A stretch of 64,000 nt of DNA from Bacteroides congonensis. GTDB taxonomy: Bacteria > Bacteroidota > Bacteroidia > Bacteroidales > Bacteroidaceae. Made by a program: the position numbers and the translations under genes. Numbering within the stretch: position 1 is the stretch's first letter; every line of letters begins with the position of its first letter. Location: positions 721,760 to 785,759 of the forward strand of contig NZ_FQXY01000009.1 in NCBI RefSeq assembly GCF_900130125.1. Reading direction: 5' to 3'. A model generated the notes under the pieces. That model was not told the DNA's origin. It saw nothing but the letters and a program-made list of their open reading frames with translations, and did no database searches. This document shows positions 59,953 to 64,000 of this stretch, one piece after another.

Positions 59953-62059
59953 AGGTAATATAAACATAAAAGCCATTACCAATATACTAATAGAGAATGA
60001 ACGCCGTAATTCAATTATTTATGCAAAATTTAATCCTATTACCGGCGAAGGTTCTGTAGGGGGACGTGTCAAATGTACCATTAGTGATTTTCCTATACGC
60101 AATCAATGGCTACCAAAGCGTGTAATGAAAATACCGCTTGTACGTCAACTTGTGGAAGCAGGTTCTATTGCCAAATTCCTTACGGATTACATGGGAGTAG
60201 AAGACAATCCGGATGATCGGCTGAAAGTTATAGAGCAATTTGTACGCATACGTAGCCGCGAGGACTTTCCATTTTGGGCAGCTACATTCGTTTATATCAA
60301 GAATAAAGGTGGTGGAGAAGATGTATTGTTCCGTCTTACAAGACCGCAACGTCGCTTTGTGGAACGGCTCGAAAAATTACGTATTGCAGGAAAGCCAATA
60401 CGTATTATTCTACTAAAGGCGCGACAATGGGGCGGCTCTACCACTTCACAGCTTTATATGGCATGGTTGCAACTCCTTCACAAAATAGGACTGAATTCAC
60501 TCATAATAGCACATCAAGGTGCAGGTTCCGATGAAATCAAAGATATGTTCGACAGGATGATTAAAAAATATCCAGTCGAAATGCTTCACAAGATTGATGA
60601 ACTTTACAATGAGAATGAGCCGAAACTTGTAGGAGTGGGTAAATCGGGTAGCATATACCGTGTTCCTCAACGAAACTGTAAAATTAAAATTGGTACAGCG
60701 GAACGCCCGGATAGTTGCCGAGGTGGAGATTATAACCTTGTACATCTTTCAGAAGTAGGAATATGGAAAGCAACGGAAGGTAAGAAACCAGAAGATATTG
60801 TGCGGTCGGCCTGTTCGGGTATTCTCCTAAAACCATACACTATGATTGTCTATGAGAGTACAGCGAATGGTACAGGAAATTTCTTTCACAGGGAATATAC
60901 CGCAGCAAAGAAAGGGGATTCCCAGTTCGAAGCCATGTTCGTATCATGGTTCGACATAGAACAATACACGCTAGCTTTCAATTCGGATAAAGAAAAACAA
61001 GGTTTTGCAGAATGGCTCTATAAAAACCGTAACAATGAAAATACTAGTTCCGAACGTGAAGAATGCGGTAAGTATCTTTGGTGGTTATGGGAGAAAGGGG
61101 CTACGCTCGAAGCTATCAACTGGTATATAGCCGAACGTAGGAAGTATAATGACCATGGACAAATGGCTGCCGAATTTCCGTCCGACGATATTGAAGCCTT
61201 TGTTCATTCAGGAGCGCGTGTGTTTGACAAATACAAGGTGGACGCAATGCGTGGTACCTGCAAGAAGCCTAAATATGTCGGCGAAGTCTACGCCGATGCA
61301 GACGAAGGCAAGAACGCTTTGCAGAACTTGCGTTTTGTGGAAGACAAACAGGGGTTGTTACATATTTGGGAACTGCCTGAAATAGATGAAAAGGAAGTTG
61401 TCACAGACCGCTACCTCACTGTTGTCGATGTGGGAGGCCGTTCCAATAAAGCCGACTTCTCTGTCATTGTCGTGTTCGATCGTCTATTCATGATTGATGG
61501 CGACAGGCCAGTCGTGGTTGCCCAATGGTATGGACATTGCGACATCGACCAGCTTGCGTGGAAAGCGGCACAAATAGCAGCGTTTTATGACAATTCGCTT
61601 TTGGTGATAGAAAGCAACACGTTGGAAACTCATGATAAGGAGCGGCAAGTGGATGGTGACCAATCCGGATTTATTCTTAACCAAATAAAGGATATATATC
61701 CCAACCTGTATGCACGCAAACAATCAGAAGAAGATGTACGCGAGGGATTACCTACAAAATACGGTTTTCATACCAACATTTCCACTAAACCGATGATTAT
61801 ATCAACATTAGTCAAAGTTATTCGTGAAAACCTGTACACAGAACGTGATGAACGTTGTTTGGATGAATATCTGTGTTATGAGAAAAAGCCGAACGGCGCT
61901 TTTGGCGCAATTACCGGTAAGCATGATGACTTATTAATGACAAGGGCTATCGGACTGCATATCTGCTTCTTTGAAATGGATACTCCCAAAATTGTACCTC
62001 GTGTTGGCCGATTTACTGTTAAAAGAAGAAAGAAAGCTGTTTCGGCAGCAACAATATAA
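59945..62059 (+). CDS. Terminase large subunit
   Basis: A 704-residue packaging motor. The ATPase has the Walker A-like LLKARQWGGSTTSQLY (residues about 156-171) and Walker B-type LVHLSEVGIW. The C-terminal nuclease has VVDVGGRSNKADFSVIVVFD, VIESNTLETHD and HDDLLMTRAIG with the acidic metal ligands. The N-terminal 110 residues are an extension before the ATPase. Confidence 0.92.
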   Translation: MIKGNINIKAITNILIENERRNSIIYAKFNPITGEGSVGGRVKCTISDFPIRNQWLPKRVMKIPLVRQLVEAGSIAKFLTDYMGVEDNPDDRLKVIEQFVRIRSREDFPFWAATFVYIKNKGGGEDVLFRLTRPQRRFVERLEKLRIAGKPIRIILLKARQWGGSTTSQLYMAWLQLLHKIGLNSLIIAHQGAGSDEIKDMFDRMIKKYPVEMLHKIDELYNENEPKLVGVGKSGSIYRVPQRNCKIKIGTAERPDSCRGGDYNLVHLSEVGIWKATEGKKPEDIVRSACSGILLKPYTMIVYESTANGTGNFFHREYTAAKKGDSQFEAMFVSWFDIEQYTLAFNSDKEKQGFAEWLYKNRNNENTSSEREECGKYLWWLWEKGATLEAINWYIAERRKYNDHGQMAAEFPSDDIEAFVHSGARVFDKYKVDAMRGTCKKPKYVGEVYADADEGKNALQNLRFVEDKQGLLHIWELPEIDEKEVVTDRYLTVVDVGGRSNKADFSVIVVFDRLFMIDGDRPVVVAQWYGHCDIDQLAWKAAQIAAFYDNSLLVIESNTLETHDKERQVDGDQSGFILNQIKDIYPNLYARKQSEEDVREGLPTKYGFHTNISTKPMIISTLVKVIRENLYTERDERCLDEYLCYEKKPNGAFGAITGKHDDLLMTRAIGLHICFFEMDTPKIVPRVGRFTVKRRKKAVSAATI

Positions 62060-62092
62060 AATTAAACATTTAATTTAATAAACTAATAAACA

Positions 62093-62422
62093 ATGAACAT
62101 TATCAGAAAATTACGTGCATCAATCCGTTTAAATGAAGCGGTAGTGAAAGCAGACAAAGCACATGAGGAAACAGGTGAACGTTATTACGTTATGCCCAAT
62201 GGAAAGAGTGGTAAACTCATCATTATGGATAGATTCAACTTCCGCAAACTGAAACAGAAAGGTTATTTATCTCGTTCAACATTCGTGAATGATTTGGAGC
62301 GTGAGTGTTTCTATTGTACTCCTTATAAAAATGGAAGCGGCGCATTACCTGAATTAATTGTGAAACTCAAGCGCAAAGAATATTTCACTTACCTTGATTC
62401 ACTCAAAAAAAGAAAAAAGTAA
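62093..62422 (+). CDS. Small basic phage protein
   Basis: A 109-residue lysine-rich protein (MNIIRKLRASIRLNEAVVKA start) containing RYYVMPNGKSGKLIIMDRFN. Resembles small accessory proteins next to terminases, but its family is not recognised. Its stop codon shares a base with the next start. Confidence 0.6.
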   Translation: MNIIRKLRASIRLNEAVVKADKAHEETGERYYVMPNGKSGKLIIMDRFNFRKLKQKGYLSRSTFVNDLERECFYCTPYKNGSGALPELIVKLKRKEYFTYLDSLKKRKK

Positions 62423-62655
62423 TGGGAAGTAGATATGATGCAAAACAGGGGATAGACGGCATTGTCACACTTACTAATGACCCTCTAGCTATTGACAATA
62501 TCCGAAAAATAAAAGCTGGCGACCGAGTTGTGTGTAATGACGATGGAAATTCAGGAACAGTATTAGCAGTAGACGATGATAATTACGGTTGTACAGTACT
62601 ATTCGATGATACATTAGAAACATGGATAGAATGCGACCAATTGTCCAAAGAGTAA
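62422..62655 (+). CDS. Small phage protein
   Basis: A 77-residue protein ending the terminase operon. IKAGDRVVCNDDGNSGTVLA followed by GCTVLFDDTLETWIECDQL looks like a small SH3-like beta barrel. Function unknown. Confidence 0.6.
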   Translation: MGSRYDAKQGIDGIVTLTNDPLAIDNIRKIKAGDRVVCNDDGNSGTVLAVDDDNYGCTVLFDDTLETWIECDQLSKE

Positions 62656-62657
62656 TT

Positions 62658-62700
62658 TTCTAAACGGCGAATAGAGCGGGGTTCTATTCGCCGTTTAGAA
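62658..62700. terminator. Bidirectional terminator between terminase and portal operons
   Basis: A perfect 18-bp stem (62658-62675 with 62683-62700) with a 7-base loop, between convergent stop codons. Confidence 0.92.
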
Positions 62701-62701
62701 T

Positions 62702-64000
62702 TTAGCCTTGCATTGCCCCATGCAACTGATTTACAGCTTCCATATTTGCATTTTGTTGCGCTTGTTGGAGTAATTGAGGTGAAAGCCCGTCAGGAACTCT
62801 CCCCTGTGCGAGTTGTTCCTTTTGGCTCTTGATACTCTGTAATAGTTCATCGGCAAACGGGAAATCTCCATGTTCAAGCAACTGCTCTACGCTGATCGCT
62901 TGGGACTGGTACAACTGCATTAGCATATCATTAGCAAGATGCCTGTATGCCGGTGTTGAAGTACTTTCAGTAATGCTTAAGTCAAATTCTACATCCCGGA
63001 TTTTCTTCGGGTCATATTCAATTTGTGCACCACTCCTACCAGCAATATTGAACACACGTTTCGTATCATAAAACTGCTGCATGTTCTTCACATCTTTGTA
63101 TGCCCCGTCCACAACAAAGCAACTAAAACACTCAAGCAAATCTAGTAGTGATTTTGTAGCATTCTCTGTCTGTTGATTGTAATGTGATGCACTTTCCCCC
63201 GAATATCCCGGCTTTCCCTGCAATGCACCAGTTACCCCCGAAATATCCTCAAAGAATTTCAATTGCATATTCAGTAGTTCGGCAATACCTATGTTCGTGG
63301 AGTTGTTGGCTACCTGTTCCGGTACCTTGCCACTTTTGCTTGGTCTGTACACAATGACACCATTGAACTCCGTCCAGCTCTCTGCAATATCGTCAATGCT
63401 CACACCATCAGGCAAAGAATCTTCCGGCATCATCAATACACCTTTTGCGCTTGCCCTCATAATCCAGTCATAAAGCGTTATCAATCGATTGGTGTATCGT
63501 TGCTGGTCTATCACATCCGCCACGAATGAGTGTATTTCACCATCAATAAACGGATAAGCTTTGAAAACGTATGGATGACTGCCATGTTCGTAGGGCGTCT
63601 CCCCTTCCCTCAATATATCACCGAATGGAGATAGATAATAGAAATACCAGTAATCATCTACAAACCAAGTAGCTTTTATCAACGGTACTTCTTCTTCAGG
63701 CATACCCACCTCCTTGGCCATACGCATACGTTCTTCGTTTTCGGCAAGTACTACTTGTGCATAATCTTCCTCATCTATCTTGAAAATGTCACCATTTTGG
63801 TAATCATGACAACGGTATCTCGGCTTCTGTTCCTTACGCCATATTTCTATTACCCTGCATCTTCCCGGCTCACTGGTAAAGAGAAAATCATAATTTTCTA
63901 ACCGACTATACCCAAATCGCTCTGCGTAAGTGGCTATATAATCCTTTCTTGCAGCCCACTTATAAATATCACGAAGCTCACGATATTCTTGCGGACTGGA
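62702..64000 (-). CDS. Portal protein, 5' end beyond the window
   Basis: The frame is open from 62702 to the window edge (433 codons here) so the N-terminus is missing. The sequence VTGALQGKPGYSGESASHYN, then NATKSLLDLLECFSCFVVDG and LADELLQSIKSQ-type helices before a Gln-rich tail, fits the portal proteins that pair with SU10-like capsids. IDQQRYTNRLITLYDWIMRA is the stem/wing helix region. An internal methionine at 63727 is not the real start. Confidence 0.75.
   Translation of the reverse strand, partial: SSPQEYRELRDIYKWAARKDYIATYAERFGYSRLENYDFLFTSEPGRCRVIEIWRKEQKPRYRCHDYQNGDIFKIDEEDYAQVVLAENEERMRMAKEVGMPEEEVPLIKATWFVDDYWYFYYLSPFGDILREGETPYEHGSHPYVFKAYPFIDGEIHSFVADVIDQQRYTNRLITLYDWIMRASAKGVLMMPEDSLPDGVSIDDIAESWTEFNGVIVYRPSKSGKVPEQVANNSTNIGIAELLNMQLKFFEDISGVTGALQGKPGYSGESASHYNQQTENATKSLLDLLECFSCFVVDGAYKDVKNMQQFYDTKRVFNIAGRSGAQIEYDPKKIRDVEFDLSITESTSTPAYRHLANDMLMQLYQSQAISVEQLLEHGDFPFADELLQSIKSQKEQLAQGRVPDGLSPQLLQQAQQNANMEAVNQLHGAMQG

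Larger units (their letters stand above)
20800..64000. mobile_element. Podovirus-type prophage (left end to window edge)
   Basis: From the repressor operon at 20.9 kb to the window edge the genes are phage-type: repressor, RecT/RecE-like recombination, replication, methyltransferase, lysis, tail nozzle, fibre with DGR, capsid, scaffold, terminase and portal. The exact left attachment site is not seen; I place the border between the hairpin at 20758 and the lipoprotein gene. No integrase, transposase or tRNA target is visible, so the right end and integration system must lie beyond 64000 or integration uses another route. Confidence 0.85.

Overview
The window is a piece of a gut Bacteroides chromosome (species not resolved) carrying most of a tailed-phage prophage. 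Three things point to Bacteroides. The promoters have the Bacteroides -7 element TAnnTTTG with a TTG about 19-20 bases upstream. The order sodB, TPP riboswitch, thiS-thiE-thiG-thiC-thiH-thiF-thiE2 is the one I know from Bacteroides. BACON, DUF4373 and DUF4494 type proteins are present.

Host part, 1 to about 20.8 kb. Two near-identical tandem copies of an Rpn/PD-(D/E)XK transposase-like gene are followed by two ATPase genes of the mobile-defence type (AAA-ATPase-like/PDDEXK_9 and AAA_14/DUF4143). The first three of these four genes share one promoter sequence. Next come a glycine-zipper lipoprotein, a UvrD/PcrA helicase, a secreted YD-repeat-like protein, iron superoxide dismutase, a complete IS1182-family element with terminal inverted repeats, a TPP riboswitch and the thiamine operon (with a perfect 24-bp inverted repeat between thiE and thiG), and two small outer-membrane beta-barrel genes.

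Prophage part, about 20.8 to beyond 64 kb. The left end holds a leftward lysogeny operon: an XRE repressor overlapping a BACON-domain lipoprotein. The rightward early region (22.5-38 kb) encodes RecT, a RecE-like nuclease, an SNF2 helicase, a radical SAM protein, a candidate structured RNA (30106-30282), HU, DUF4494, VRR-NUC, a DUF4373 replication protein, a cytosine methyltransferase, a NUMOD4 protein with a sigma-like tail, a possible Tad2-like protein and a MazG-like pyrophosphatase. A podovirus-type tail nozzle protein (38-40.7 kb) faces a leftward late block (40.8-58.9 kb) with three tandem paralogues, a lysis cassette, a diversity-generating retroelement (DGR), a 2642-residue fibre-like protein, a tail connector, capsid and scaffold. 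A short rightward block (59.0-62.7 kb) has a small protein, a rhomboid-like protease and the large terminase. The portal gene runs off the right edge. No integrase is visible.

The DGR is the most striking system. The 110-base template (46486-46595) and variable repeat (47496-47605) differ at nine positions, and every one is an adenine in the template. The changes alter seven codons at the C-terminus of the fibre-like protein, all asparagine codons in the template. A HigB/HigA toxin-antitoxin pair with its own palindromic operator lies between the two repeats. No promoter is recognisable between higA, the template and the reverse transcriptase, so retromutagenesis may be transcribed from the autoregulated toxin-antitoxin promoter.
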